DNA of 64,000 bases, from the NCBI GenBank assembly GCA_905147135.1, contig LR990039.1, positions 32,113,708 through 32,177,707 on the forward strand. The letters run 5' to 3'. Source of the DNA: Blastobasis lacticolella (taxonomy: Eukaryota > Arthropoda > Insecta > Lepidoptera > Blastobasidae). Below the pieces are notes generated by a model. It was given only the letters and a program-made list of their open reading frames with translations. It made no database searches and was not told where the DNA came from. The translations under genes were made by a program, and so were the position numbers. This document shows positions 48,216 through 60,300 of this stretch, in pieces; position 1 is the first letter of the stretch, and each line of letters opens with the position of its first letter.

Positions 48216-49338
48216 TTATTTATATTATGGCGGTTTATCTATACTCTAGATCTCTCTAGAATCTAGTCTTTGGGTGACTGAATTAAGAGAGTGGCTGTTA
48301 ATAGTGTATTTGATCTGAATATATTATTGTGCTGATGATAAGGGCTTGTATTATTTAGATTGGATCAGTTTGCTACGCAATAAGGAGGTGACACTCCAAA
48401 TTGGTGACCCTGACGTGATCGCCGCATGGCGAACTTGAATTCTATTTGTCAAGTTGACTTGGACTGGTCTGTGAATTTTTCAAATCGGCTTTTAGTAAAA
48501 TGAAGTGTCAATATATAAGTAAGGTACTTAATTATACGGGGTTACCGCCGAAAGGAGGGATACCGGCGAGGGACAAAACATAAACACAATACTTTTTTTT
48601 ACAGCATGTATTTAACGTATTGTGCCGACCCCACCTAGTGGGCTAAGGGCAAGGGGAAGATGCTGAGATCTTCAAAATAAGATGTAGTTATTTCAGATAA
48701 CCACATCAAAAACGGTCTACCTGTTCGGAAGACTAGGCGTCGTGATCTATGTTCTTCCATAAGCATCAAGTTAATCGCCAGTCTAGTTATATCTATCACT
48801 GCCATCGTTGTGAAAAACTAACCAACAAATGGACCATTAAATAAAGGCAGTATCGCATTGTCACCCTATTCATATGTAAGTCTATATGTCTCTGAAGGCC
48901 TTATCGATCGACTCTTGTTTTCCAGTAGATCAGCACTCAGAAATTATTGTGCAGAAATGTGTTTTAAAATCGAAGTACTCAACATATTGTAACATTATAT
49001 TAGGAATTTAGTTATTTCACAGATTAAAAGCATAAAAAAACCTTACCGTAACAAAAAGAATTTTTCCATTGTCCCCAGAATTTGCCGCATTGCCCCCTCG
49101 ATAGTGAGGTTTTTACGCTTACCCAAGTTGTCGAGGCCAAACTTTTAATAAATTATTTAAGCAATTCTTCTTTTAAATACTTAATATTATCTAAGTTTGT
49201 TCCATGTCTGACCATTTTGTTCAAAGAAGTCTTGTTTTTCGTAGCGCTGAAAACATTACAGAATTCAGTAAGCACTGTTTAGAGGTTAGAGTAACAGCTC
49301 AAAATTACAAGTTCAAATGAAACTTCTTTTTTTCATAG
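48216..49338. other. No gene seen
   Basis: AT-rich; no exon found that joins in phase to the ORF at 49339. Confidence 0.45.
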
Positions 49339-49639
49339 CAAGCCTTTATTGCGTGTTCTCTATGATGAGTCAGAGTATTTGTCAAGACTAATCAAACGAG
49401 CCCAAAGTCGTGGGTTTACCATGCATAGTTTAGGAGTTCCTATGGCCACCTTCGGTCTCCACGATCAGCTCGATGGTATCATAACATTGCATTGTCACGG
49501 AACTTACATAAGTGTGCAAAATTTCAGATCAAAAGGACACCGGGAAATGGGTCAAATTGAACTTGCAAGAGTTTATTACGATCAGACATGGGGACATGTG
49601 AAACAAATAATAGCTGGTAAAACGGTTCTCCTCCAATAG
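49339..49639 (+). CDS. Unassigned exon-like ORF
   Basis: A T-rich tract ending CATAG at 49338 is followed by an open frame (phase: one base, then AAG CCT TTA) of about 100 codons to TAG at 49639. It contains VLYDESEYLSRLIKRAQSRG, FTMHSLGVPMATFGLHDQLD, GTYISVQNFRSKGHREMG and ends AGKTVLLQ. The composition is ordinary globular protein, unlike the random small ORFs nearby. It looks like a last exon, but I found no partner exon upstream and do not recognise the family. It could be a pseudogene piece, an exon of a gene with distant exons, or part of an unknown element. Confidence 0.35.
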
Positions 49640-51199
49640 TCCGTAAATGAACGTGGTGTCCACAGACACTTTGTATAATTGTATTACTATCGTGTCAATT
49701 AGTACTTAAATCAACAAGCGTGTGTAAGCAAAGTGTTCCTAGACTTAGATAACGCTTGTAAATACTTACGTAAAAGCAAACAGTTATTGAAAAACTAATA
49801 TCAGCCCCTAAGGCATTAGTCACATCTCCGGCTAAGCGAGGAAAGCGAAAGAAGTTGCAACTTAGATGTTTTATATTAGGTACAATTATAATTATTGTAA
49901 ATTTTTCATATCTTTAGTCGCTTTTTTCCTATTTTGCTTGAGTTCTTTTTATGTAGTTGTTTCCTTGGCAAAAAGTTCTACTTTCTGTTCTACCTTCTCT
50001 TGTTACACACATTGATATTAAAGAATAGATTCATCATCCATCTCCGAACTAGACTAGTAGTTGTCGGTACTCCGGTTGTGAATTGTGAACCAAAAAATTA
50101 TTCTAAAAAATCTAAAAATTATTATATCTACCTGCCTATTTATTTACACATGTTTTTTTAGTTTTTTTTTTTATTGTCTATAGGCTTGCATTTAACCTCA
50201 AGATTGGTTCATAAGAATACATTACGCTTTATTCGGATTGCTACCCAAGCTACCTCTACCTACATTTTTGTGTAGGTAAAACTGGGTGAGAAAAAGGCGG
50301 GTGTTATAAGTTAAACGTGTTTAATTGTGTATCTGTCGGTCTGTGTGTCTGTCTGTTACATCGTAGCTCCCGAACGGATGCACCGAATTCGATTGTTTTT
50401 GTGGTTTCCTTTGTTTGAAAGCTACAGAGAAAGTTCGTTTCAAAAAATCGGTTCAGCAGTCCAGTAAATCATCATCATCATCGTCATATCAGCCGAAAGA
50501 CGCCCACTGCTGGACATAGGCCTCCTCCAGAGATCTCCACAAAAGCCGGTACCTTCCGCATCTAGCTGGTACCTGCGATCTTTACCAGGTCGTTCAGTAA
50601 ATATTGAAGTATAACTGTAACTGTCGGGAATTATCCAACATTGTTCTGTCGTTTAGGTTATTATTGGTCAATAAAATATATCGTTAATCACTTAGTCGCG
50701 CACGGTGGGTCACATATGGAAGCTAGAACTACGCATCGCGACAGTGAACGGGCGTGTGGAGATAAGGATTGTTATACATAATTATTAGTAAACAATCAAG
50801 TCTGCTACTTTCCGTAGTAACTACCTACACTAATAAAGGTTACATGAAAATAAAATCATGCAATTTAATGATGATGACTTGGCTCAAACTACATAGGGTA
50901 ACAACGTATATAATGATTGGCACTCTTTAACATTGGCACACACACCAAGAAAAATTTTTACTTCATTTGCTAATTATAACTTTAGTAACATATTTAGAAG
51001 TAATTTCTAGTTTGGATGTATTTTTTTATATGTGTTTATTTATATAAAAACACATTTATAATGAAAAAGAAACGTTTTTATTAAAATAAAACAGAAAACT
51101 TCTAAAAACATCCAAAAGTACAGTCATTGGCACTCATAGTATATTTAGTAGTATTTGTAGTATATTTTTTTTTTAGTATTATGTAGGTTAGGTATTTTA
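49640..51199. other. No gene seen; repeat debris
   Basis: Besides the RTE tail at 50466, the stretch 50280-50465 (CTGTCTGTTACATCGTAGCT, AAAATCGGTTCAGCAGTCC) is a dispersed repeat type common in moth genomes. Confidence 0.5.
50466..50600 (-). mobile_element. RTE-like 3' end fragment
   Basis: ATCATCATCATCGTCATATC, then CCACTGCTGGACATAGGCCT and ACCTGCGATCTTTACCAGGT; the same family and orientation as 7412-7700. Confidence 0.7.
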
Positions 51200-51362
51200 A
51201 GATGCACGCCGTCTGCCTTTCTGATTATGCCCTACTGTCTCTTCCGTAGGTCTGCTGTAAGATATTTCTTATGAAATAAGGAAAACAACACAACAGGTAG
51301 AGCTTATGTCAATATTGTATAAATATTATTGTGCACAATAAACTGTTAAATAAATAAAAAAT
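51200..51362 (+). mobile_element. 3' end of jockey-like family 2
   Basis: GTCTGCTGTAAGATATTTCT followed by ACAATAAACTGTTAAATAAA matches the 3' UTR of the fragment at 51900-52690. Only the UTR is left. Confidence 0.6.
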
Positions 51363-51420
51363 AGTACAATAGTAAACGACTGAAACATTACTATAATCTT
51401 TTGGCATATATATAATAAAT

Positions 51421-51750
51421 ATTGATCTTGGCGTTCATGTCCCGGATGTGCTCGCGCGTCAGGGTCCGCCTTGACCATGATCCAGGTTTTAGATGATTAG
51501 GTAATTATAATTACAAGTGAAGCCACTGCCATATATATCTGACCTCCATGACCCTGCTACCAGGGGAGCTGACTTGTTTGGATCATGATTACACATTCAG
51601 TCGGCCAGAATATGCAGGTTTCGTCACATATTTTCCCTTACCGTAAGAACATAGGTTAATATTCAACTGATGTAGGAACAAAACTCAGAAAACAACTCGG
51701 TACCACTCGCTTACGAGTCGGATACATTGATCACACGGCCACCGGTGCTC
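51421..51750 (-). mobile_element. tRNA-derived SINE, diverged copy
   Basis: Same layout as 54009-54348 (CTTGGCGTTCATGTCCCGG at one end, CGCTTACGAGTCGG and GGCCACCGGTG at the other), with an insertion-like stretch near 51490-51520. Confidence 0.75.
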
Positions 51751-51899
51751 AGTGTATGCAATTGATATTTATCTTTATTTCGATACAATTTATCACTACA
51801 TATTATAAAACAAAGTCCCACGCCGCGTCTGTCTCTCTGTTCGCGATAAACTCAAAAATGTATACTATTTTAATATTAGTGCGCCTTGCGGCTCACCTT

Positions 51900-52690
51900 T
51901 AGATTAGATTGATAGCACTTTGGTAAACTGTTTAATGATTTCCCTCGTTCAACCCCTTCTCCTTCCTATCCTAGATTACGCCGATTCCTGCTATCTGGAT
52001 GCCACTGAGGAGCTATTAAACAAGCTTGAACGTCTCCAAAATTTCTGCATACGCTTCATTTTTGGTCTGCGTAAGTACGACCATATCTCTAGCTTCCGGA
52101 CACAGCTCAAGTGGCTCCCGATTCGGCTTCGTAGGAATGCTCGGATCCTTTCTACCCTCTATAACGTCCTTTATAATCCCTCCGCTCCCTCATACCTTCG
52201 TGAACGTTTCCAATTATCCCTGTCGCAAGACAAGCCCTGTCGATCCTCCGTTAAATCTATGTTAGACATTTCTCCCCATCACACTGATTTTTTCTCCTAC
52301 TCATTCACTGTCCATGCGGCAAGATTGTGGAACTCTCTTCCGCATGAAATACGGGATAGCACTTCTATCTTCATATTTAAGAAACGTGTAGAAGAGCACT
52401 ACCTTTCTCTATCTGTCTAATATATGTATCTGTATGTATGTATATGTATTTGTTTTTAATATAGGTATATACTTATGTATTTATTTATGTATAGTATTAT
52501 ATAGTTAAGCATCATTATTTTGTTTTATTATTTTGTCGTCTTTACTGCATTTAATTGTCACGATCTCTCTGCTGTAGGCCTGCTGGAAGAAATTTCTTTA
52601 TAGAAATAAGTTGGCCTGTTGTGCCTGATATATTATGTCATATACTTTTGTAACAATATTGTGTACAATAAATGGTTAAGTAAGATAATG
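51900..52690 (+). mobile_element. Jockey-like family 2, C-terminal RT fragment and 3' end
   Basis: An open frame 51920-52420 (166 codons) contains QPLLLPILDYADSCYLDATE, LLNKLERLQNFCIRFIFG and FTVHAARLWNSLPHEIR, the end of a non-LTR reverse transcriptase. Its 3' UTR ends in GTACAATAAATGGTTAAG. Missing the RT core, so inactive. Confidence 0.85.
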
Positions 52691-54008
52691 GTAGGGTAAG
52701 ATAGGGGTAAAGTAGGGGTAGGGTAGTGGTAGGGTCGCGCCGGGCCAGTTAGTATTAAATGAAATGAAACGACTTTTTGACAATGTCTATTTATTCACGA
52801 CCATTTCAAGACGTGAAATCTAAAGAGATTTCAATCAGAGAGAAAGAGGTTTGGAATTAAGTACTCCAAATGATTTTTCGTTTAGAGTAAAGTTTTTGTT
52901 TGGGTATTACGCATCCGAGTAAAGAAATTCTGCTCGAATGCGTAAACAAAAATCGGTTATATAATAATGACCACTTTACGAACAAGTGTGTTGTGTGCTC
53001 GTCCATTGTATTTCATTCGCCACCTCCACCACCTAACAGTTCTAGGTATAGGTGTAGCATATTCAGCCAGATTATTGTTGTACAAAAAATAAATACGGTA
53101 CACTATTGGATTCCTTGACAATAACTGTAATCATTACAGTGGTACAACATCAGTATATTATACTGATTGGCACCCCTTTTAATATAATGATTGGCAGTGT
53201 CAAGAATGCGTTGCCAGGTGATTATATGTATTTCAAAACTATAATTACTTGGTCTTTGTTGAATCCGTAAGAAACTCTAAAAATCGCGCGCAATCTCCGG
53301 ACGCACCAAGTTTGTTTTGTTTGCTGTGTCGTTAGTTATGCATGTTCGAAAATTACCAAAAAGTTATCATGATGTTGCCAACAAAGATTTGAAAACAAAT
53401 ATCAGATTGCTTATTGATACACCAATTCTTAATATTTGTGTCATAAGTTGCATGTGCCAATCACTAGTGTGGTGCCAACAATTGTATACGTTCCCCTACA
53501 TTATGTGAGCTCGGTTCGTCGCTGTCCAGTCGAACAATACAGACATATAATTTGCTACTGGTTTCATGTCAATATGTCATTCCACACCACTGACTGGGAA
53601 CGGGCATTTTTTTACTTTGTGGCACTGAAAGTATACTACAGTTGTTTGCTTGCTTGTTCCAATTGAGGGAATATGGAATTGAGGTATTAGGAATTTAACC
53701 CAAGATGTTTTTGTTTATACGTTTTTATAGTTGTTTTTATACATACTTATTACAGCCTTATCATAATCACCATCCATCATAGTCCTGACATCCACTGCTA
53801 AACATATATGACGCGCCTACCACACCGATCGGCTCTGCGACACTTGCAGCCATCGACTCCCCACGACCTTCACGAGGTCGTCCGGCCATCTTGTATGGGG
53901 GGGGGGGGTTGAAGGTCACGTAGGTCATATGGCATTTGCTCCACTATGACACTACAAGTGAGTCTACCATGCGTATTTATTTATATAATACTATGGTTAG
54001 TTCGTATT
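52691..54008. other. No gene seen; repeat debris
   Basis: 53758-53910 (CCACTGCTAAACATATATGA, CCCACGACCTTCACGAGGTC, CCGGCCATCTTGT, G10) looks like a LINE tail related to the RTE-like ones. Elsewhere short frames only. Confidence 0.5.
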
Positions 54009-54348
54009 ATCATCATCATCATCTTGGCGTTTATGACCCGGTTATGTTCTCGCGCACGAGGGCCCGGGTCCGCCTTGACCACGATCCAGGCTTTGGCAGA
54101 TCAGTGGAGCAACTGCCGTCCGACCTCAACTTGACCAAATTAGATCAGTTACACATTCAGACGCCTGATTGTGCAGTTTTCATCACGATGTTTTCCCTCG
54201 CCGTAAGAGCATTGTTTAGCATTCAACTAATGTACATAGCTCAGAAAAGAGTCATTGCTGCCAAGCCGCCGCAAGAGCCGCAGTGGGATTCGAACCCAGT
54301 ATCTCTCGCTTACGAGTCGGATACCGTAACCACTCGGCCACCGACGCT
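54009..54348 (-). mobile_element. Full-length tRNA-derived SINE
   Basis: On the minus strand it begins GCGTCGGTGGCCGAGTGGTT, containing a canonical pol III A box. A B box, GGTTCGAATCC, follows about 50 bases on. The body is about 200 bases, and the 3' end CGCCAAG plus ATGATGATGATG. The anticodon-loop-like part is CTCGTAA. About 340 bases, the best-preserved copy in the window. Other copies: 51421-51750 and 47651-47942 (minus), 56272-56668 (plus), and the head at 15104-15177. Confidence 0.85.
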
Positions 54349-56271
54349 CTCGAAAATAGTCTGGTAATTGACTGCTATCTCACCTGATGTTAAGTGCAGA
54401 TGCAGTCTACGATGGCGCATACCTGTCTAAGTTGCCTTGTTTGTCTGCCTGTTAACAATACCATTGCAAAAAAATTAACAGATCATGGGTATACAAAAAA
54501 CAATTTTAGTATTATTTTGTTGTTGCGGTATATTTCAATCTCAAATCAAATATTATATGATATTTATTATGTTCCGTTCCACTGACACTGAAAACTAACA
54601 TAATTTTCACGCTTTTTAAATTTGATTTCATAAATCAATATAACGCTGCAGATTACATTTGATGTACTAAAAATGACAAAGTACGACTGTAATTTAAAAA
54701 TATTCTATTATAAAGTACAATTCTAGCACATCAGTCTATTTAAAAAATACGATCGTTACTACGCTTCATTCATTTCGTTCATTTTGCCGACGGTTTGATC
54801 GGCGGTACGAATTCTGTGACGTCATTCCTGCAAGCATAGATATTGGTTTCTGGATCACGTCTACATTAGTTCATTGGCTTTGATAGCGAAATATGGAAAA
54901 TATGATAACTACATTTGTATGGAGCGCGCTTGGGGAACACTCCTCATAAGAGGTATCGTAAGACGGGACTGTATGCAAGGCGAACAGATAGTGGAAGACT
55001 AATGTGAAACTCAATCCCCGAAATGACGGAGGGAATTACCGCCTTCTGAACACAGTTGAGACGAGGCGAAGGCTCAAAGCCGAGTAGCACTTGGTATCGT
55101 TATTAATGAACGGACTATAAGGTGAAAGTTGTAGAAGTGATTTACAATGAAAGAGACAAACGAGAGGGACAGAACTCGAAAGATGGAATTGGAAGATGGA
55201 TGAAAGATGGAAACTAAGTTGGAACGGGGTACGGACTACATGAGCCGATGGGAAATATTCGCGTGGCCCGGTGCCAGTATTAGACCTGTCAAATCTGGAC
55301 CCAATCAACAGCAACAACTGTATACAAACGTGTTAAGACTTGGCCACATTTTGTGTAGCTGAATGTATATTCAGTTAGGACACACAAAATATTTACACAG
55401 ACTATTAAAAAAGACTAAACTAAAACCTTAACTAAAAATTGTATGAACCAACAAATCACGCTCGCAAACTAACACGTGGTGTATGGAAATGACTCGATTT
55501 TGGTCTGGTTCGCTTTAAATATATTTATTCTCATTTTAAGGCAGAATAAGTTACATGATAAGAATGTTGAATACATACATATTTATATAGTATCGTTCAC
55601 TCGTACAGAACAGCACCACAGTCACAACCCACAGATTGGATTTTACAAAATCACGAACATGATACATAAACACTTGCCACTTGACTAGACCAAATTAACA
55701 ACCTCTCAACAACATTTCAAATGTTTTTTTTTAATTAATTTTTTTTTTGTCGGTTTGGTAAAGGCCAGACTTTCAACAGAAGTGCTAGTGCATCGCTCAT
55801 GTATCGTGGGTTTTGGGACTACAAAGCTGATGCGTCTCGACGAAAGCTACCAAATGGATTTTCTTTTTAACCGTCCTTTTTAAAAGTCCTACGGCCGATT
55901 TGACAATGATTGAACTCACAATATATTCACAAGTGCATACGTAGATAAAACTATTATGATTTTGATTACGGGTCACGTCTCAAAAATTACACGGCATTCT
56001 ATGAGACCTTGACAATAAGAAACTTTGAGGTTTTTATGGCACGTATGGATGACTAGGTCCTTTTTATGAATGTCCTTACTTAATATTACATCAACACGGC
56101 AATAATATGTAAAGAAACTTGTTAGATCCTCTTGCTTTGTGTTAGAATTCTGTGTTTTCATGAAGATAAGTATACGTTTTGTTTGGCAGTTGGTACCAAA
56201 ATATTATGAAAGCGTCAATCAGGCTTTAAGAGACGGAAAATCCACTGACCAGTTGTTTTAACATCCATAAA
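54349..56271. other. No gene seen
   Basis: AT-rich with a degraded retroelement-like patch near 54950-55320. No intact frame. Confidence 0.45.
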
Positions 56272-56668
56272 GCGTCGGTGGCCATGCTAGCGCGGCCGAC
56301 TCGTACACGAGGGATACAGTACGAAACGAATAACTTTTTTCTGAGTTACATTGTAGTTGAGTCTGACTCTGAGTTAATTTACCGCTTTTTATTGAGGAGT
56401 TTAACACAAAATGTAATGTACTAATCCCAAAAGAGACTCTTTTCTGAGCTTTATTTGAATACTAACCGACGCTCTTACGTTGAGGGAAAACAAAGTGATG
56501 AAACTTGCATATTCAGGCGACTGAATGTGTAACCATCATCCAATCTGGTCAAGTTCCCCTGTTAACAGGATCACGGAGGTCAGATGGCAGTCGCTCTACT
56601 ATAATTACCTGATCTGCAAAACCCTGGATCATGGGTCACCCATGCGCACGAGAGCAAAACCGGGATAT
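56272..56668 (+). mobile_element. tRNA-derived SINE, diverged copy in plus orientation
   Basis: Starts GCGTCGGTGGCC, keeps GACTCGTACACGAGGGATAC and, further on, GGATCATGG, CGCACGAGAGCAAAACCGGG. The B box is lost, so it is inactive. Confidence 0.7.
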
Positions 56669-57279
56669 TGAATATTTTTAATTTACTTTTTTTTTCTTGT
56701 AGGCCATACATATCCTAATTTTCCCACACCCCTTTGGTAATTTGTAAAAATTATCGAAAAGTCTAATTTTTGTCCCCAGTTGCGTCATTGAAGAAACCTT
56801 TGCTCACGGGTCCACGGGGACTGGGAAGTTATGTTTTTTATTTTGTACTGTAATTATGCATTGTGTGAGTGCCTCTATGTTTTTATTGTATTATTGTTTA
56901 CAGAAATGCTCTGCAGCGATTATAGCATATTTATCCATAGAAATTTTTTATTTAAGTCTTGTATTGTTTAATCTTTACTTGTTCTTTCCTGGGAAGCACC
57001 TCGGCAGTGTGGATTGAGCATAAAGAGAGTCCACACCGCCAGTCCTAGCATCTACTATTTAGACCTGCCTAGCATGCATTTGTGCGTGCTAGAGGTCCTT
57101 TCACTCTGCAGCTGCCTGTACCTACCTATACCTATCCGCACTCTGTCATATCTTTTAATTTAGGTAGGTATTCCCTTTATTTAATAAATAAATTTACTAA
57201 TCATAAGTGGCGATAGATAATATCTGCTGATGATATTACCATTACAATGCCCTTATTAAATTTGGCCACTCGATTCCCG
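56669..57279. other. Upstream of the peptide gene, no gene seen
   Basis: No clear immune or hormone response element was found by eye, although a degenerate one could be missed. Confidence 0.4.
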
Positions 57280-57316
57280 TATAAAAGATCTGCTAACCAT
57301 TGCAGCGTATTCATTG
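57280..57316 (+). promoter_or_regulatory. TATA box and initiator of the peptide precursor gene
   Basis: TATAAAAG at 57280-57287 is followed 31 bases later by TCATTG at 57311, close to the arthropod initiator. This spacing would start the transcript near 57311 and give a 5' UTR of about 70 bases before the ATG at 57383. A TATA-plus-initiator core promoter is common in strongly induced or tissue-specific insect genes. Inferred from motifs only. Confidence 0.55.
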
Positions 57317-57382
57317 AATCATTAGCTGACTTCATTAATACATCACTTATGTTATAATTGAAGTATAATTTTTGGTAGAAAA

Positions 57383-60300
57383 ATGAAGTCCTTCATAGTA
57401 TTTTTCTGCGTATTGGCCCTTGTGTATTGTAAGACGCTGATCGCCCGCCCTCGGCTACATGGTATTGTATACTTTTATAATTGTTTGTAACTGCGGATAT
57501 TTCACAGGTACAATTATGTACTTCCAGGTATAATTCGTTGTACAGTCGAGGTAACGGCATGTTTAGCAGTTCAGGTGTCTTCTTTACTTGTCCGTATTGT
57601 TACGACATCAATGGCAAAGCACACATCGGAAATAGTGACACCGAAAATTTCAGACTCATAAACTGGATAAACGGTCGCTTTCCTCGACTGTACATCGTCA
57701 ATCACATTCAAGCCTTGTGGATCAAACAATGGGCGCTATTTAGTTGCAATTCAGCTATGCGAAGTTTTTCTTTAATTTTTTTATCAGCTTTAGTAACTAA
57801 CGTCCTGCAATAATTTCTTACCATCAGCGTTAGCATAAATATTCGTTGCCATTAGTCCGGTATAATTCTTTTTTCCGGAGCTAATAGGTAAACGTCCTCC
57901 AGGAGAGTCGCGAATACGTTCTTTTAATAGTTAATTCTTTTCATTATCATAAAGGGAGACACGGAAACGTCCTTCTCATTTCTCTGAGAATTCTCAATGC
58001 ACCTCGTTAGCCCTGGCTAGGATGATTTTACTCTTATTTACTTCTAAGAATCAGGAATCATTTTATTATTGCATGTACTTTTATCTTTCAAAAAACCCAG
58101 AGTCGCCAGAAATTGTATTTCTAATAAGTATGTACATCAAACAAATATAATAATTTACTGTAAAATCGATGGTGTATACTAGATATTTTGTTTATAAATG
58201 ATACAATCTCTATACAAAAATTCTTTGAGTTTAAACGATCCCAATATTATAGCGAACAAAACAAACAAAAAATTTCAAATCGGTCTAGCCGTTTTTGAGT
58301 TTTAGCAAGACTAACGCACTGCAATTGATTTTTATATATAGATATATTTAATAGAATGAAAATGTTGTTACGAAGTATTAAAAAAGAGTATTTTTTTTAC
58401 ATTTTTTAAATAAGTATTATCAATTAATAAAGTGATACTTAGTGATAAAATAAAAGTCAAGAATAATCAATATATACGATTCTCATATAGTATAATAACT
58501 TCTATATTACATGGTTTAAGAGGCTGATTTTTTAAAAACATGAGTTTACTTAGTGATCCCATTTTTATTCATTTCGTTGCTGGCGATTCTGGGTTTTTGT
58601 CTATGACGTTTTAGCCATGCCTTTTGTGTCCCTACACACAAACCTATAGGTCACTGAAGGCACAATCGAGGAAGCTGTTTTTTTAAACGACTTATTAATT
58701 TGTACGTATCGAAGAAACGATATTAAATTAATGTCGGAAAATAGCAACACGGCTCGGACATTTTAGACTTTATGTCAATTTTCTAAACATACAATTTGTA
58801 TGAAAGAGTCCGCTAGGCTGTGATAGTTTTCCTATTAACTTGTTAAAAAAAAATTAAGCTTTTTACTTATAATTTTCATTTTATTACCCTATTACTTTAG
58901 ACGTGTCCAAATATTACCGTTTAGCTGTTAAAAAGAGGACACGAGTTACTGACCAAAAAATCTACTTTGATTTCTGGAACGGAAAATTTAATAAGTAAGT
59001 AAGTAAGTACAAAATTCCGAAAATATTTTGATATAGGTAACCTAATCAACGAAGAAGAAAATAAATGCAATAACGTCGTGATGGGTGAAACCCTCCGGTA
59101 AATACTAAAAGTCTCCAGTAGGTGATTTCATACAAAATGTATAGCGTAAGTTGTAACTTTGTAGCCTCCTCTTTCTAGCGATGTTTCTCGAAGACGCAAC
59201 TAGGGGACCACTCTACAACCTATTAAATTAAACCTAATAGTTGTCACGATAGTTTTCAATTTTTCTATGACTTCTTATACCAAAGCTGTAGCCGTGGCGT
59301 TTCGTTTTGTGTAACCACGGTGGCGCGCCAGTGTGAATCTGCCGTGGCCGCTTGCAGACCGCGACGGCAGACAGCCTCTATTTGTTTAGACTGTAGCGCT
59401 CGAGCAACACTTAACCGGGGACATCGACAGCGACGTCAAAGCCCGAATATCCGCGGCTTGGCCAAATGGCGAAAGGTGAAGCTGACGAGTGTCCTGTCAA
59501 ACCTTTGTGACCCCAAAATTAAGCTGAAGGCGCAGGTTTACAAGATCATTAGACTTGTACCTACTCTTATACGGCAGAAACTTGGCCTCTGCCTTTATTA
59601 ACATGCAGTTCGAATATAGCTCTTCATCGGTCGACTTAAGACTGTCTAAAGTAATAACTTGGAAGAGCTGTCTTGTGATCATCGTTGTATTTAAAATGAT
59701 ATTGTTTCAGGATACAACGACTATTATCTGAAGGGCGGTTTCAACCCGGGCAAGCGCTGCGTCAACATGTGGGACGAGGGCTGCGTCAACGGACAGCTGC
59801 CCGGATCAGGTATGGCGGATGCACCAAAGACTTATATATCAACTGACCTCTATTATACAGGTGACTTTTATATATTATTGATGGGATGTGTATGCATCTA
59901 CTCGTGATAACAAACAAATTTTACTATGGCATCAACTCTGAAATCTCAAAATAAAAATCAGCTGTTTCTTATAACATTGGAAAAAGAATTATGCCAAAAT
60001 GTATGGAACAGCTGATATTTTCGGGATTGGTGTTATCGTTGCAGTTGTATTATCACTAGCACACGCATATCCTTTGGTATCAATAATTAATTTAAAGTTG
60101 GCCTGGATAGAAGTCGTTGGTCTGCACTACCTTTTTATGTTATACGGCAGACAAACGGGCAAGCGGGCGACCTGATGGAAAGTGGTCACCGCCGCCTATG
60201 ATCATCAGCAACACCAGGGGCTCTACTAATGCGTTGACCGCCCCTAAAGAGGCCTCTAATATACCTACCTGTTGAACGATCCCAAGTCATAGTCCAAACG

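Noticed and set aside
55036..55317. 93-codon minus-strand frame
   Set aside because: It lies in degraded sequence, with low-information composition and no neighbouring exon.
57481..57813. 110-codon open frame in intron 1 of the peptide gene
   Set aside because: It is in a different frame from exon 1, overlaps the intron, has no signal peptide or recognisable domain, and begins without a convincing start context.
59320..59601. 93-codon frame as an extra exon of the peptide gene
   Set aside because: Its second half is a LINE RT remnant and it has no splice sites in phase with the neighbours.
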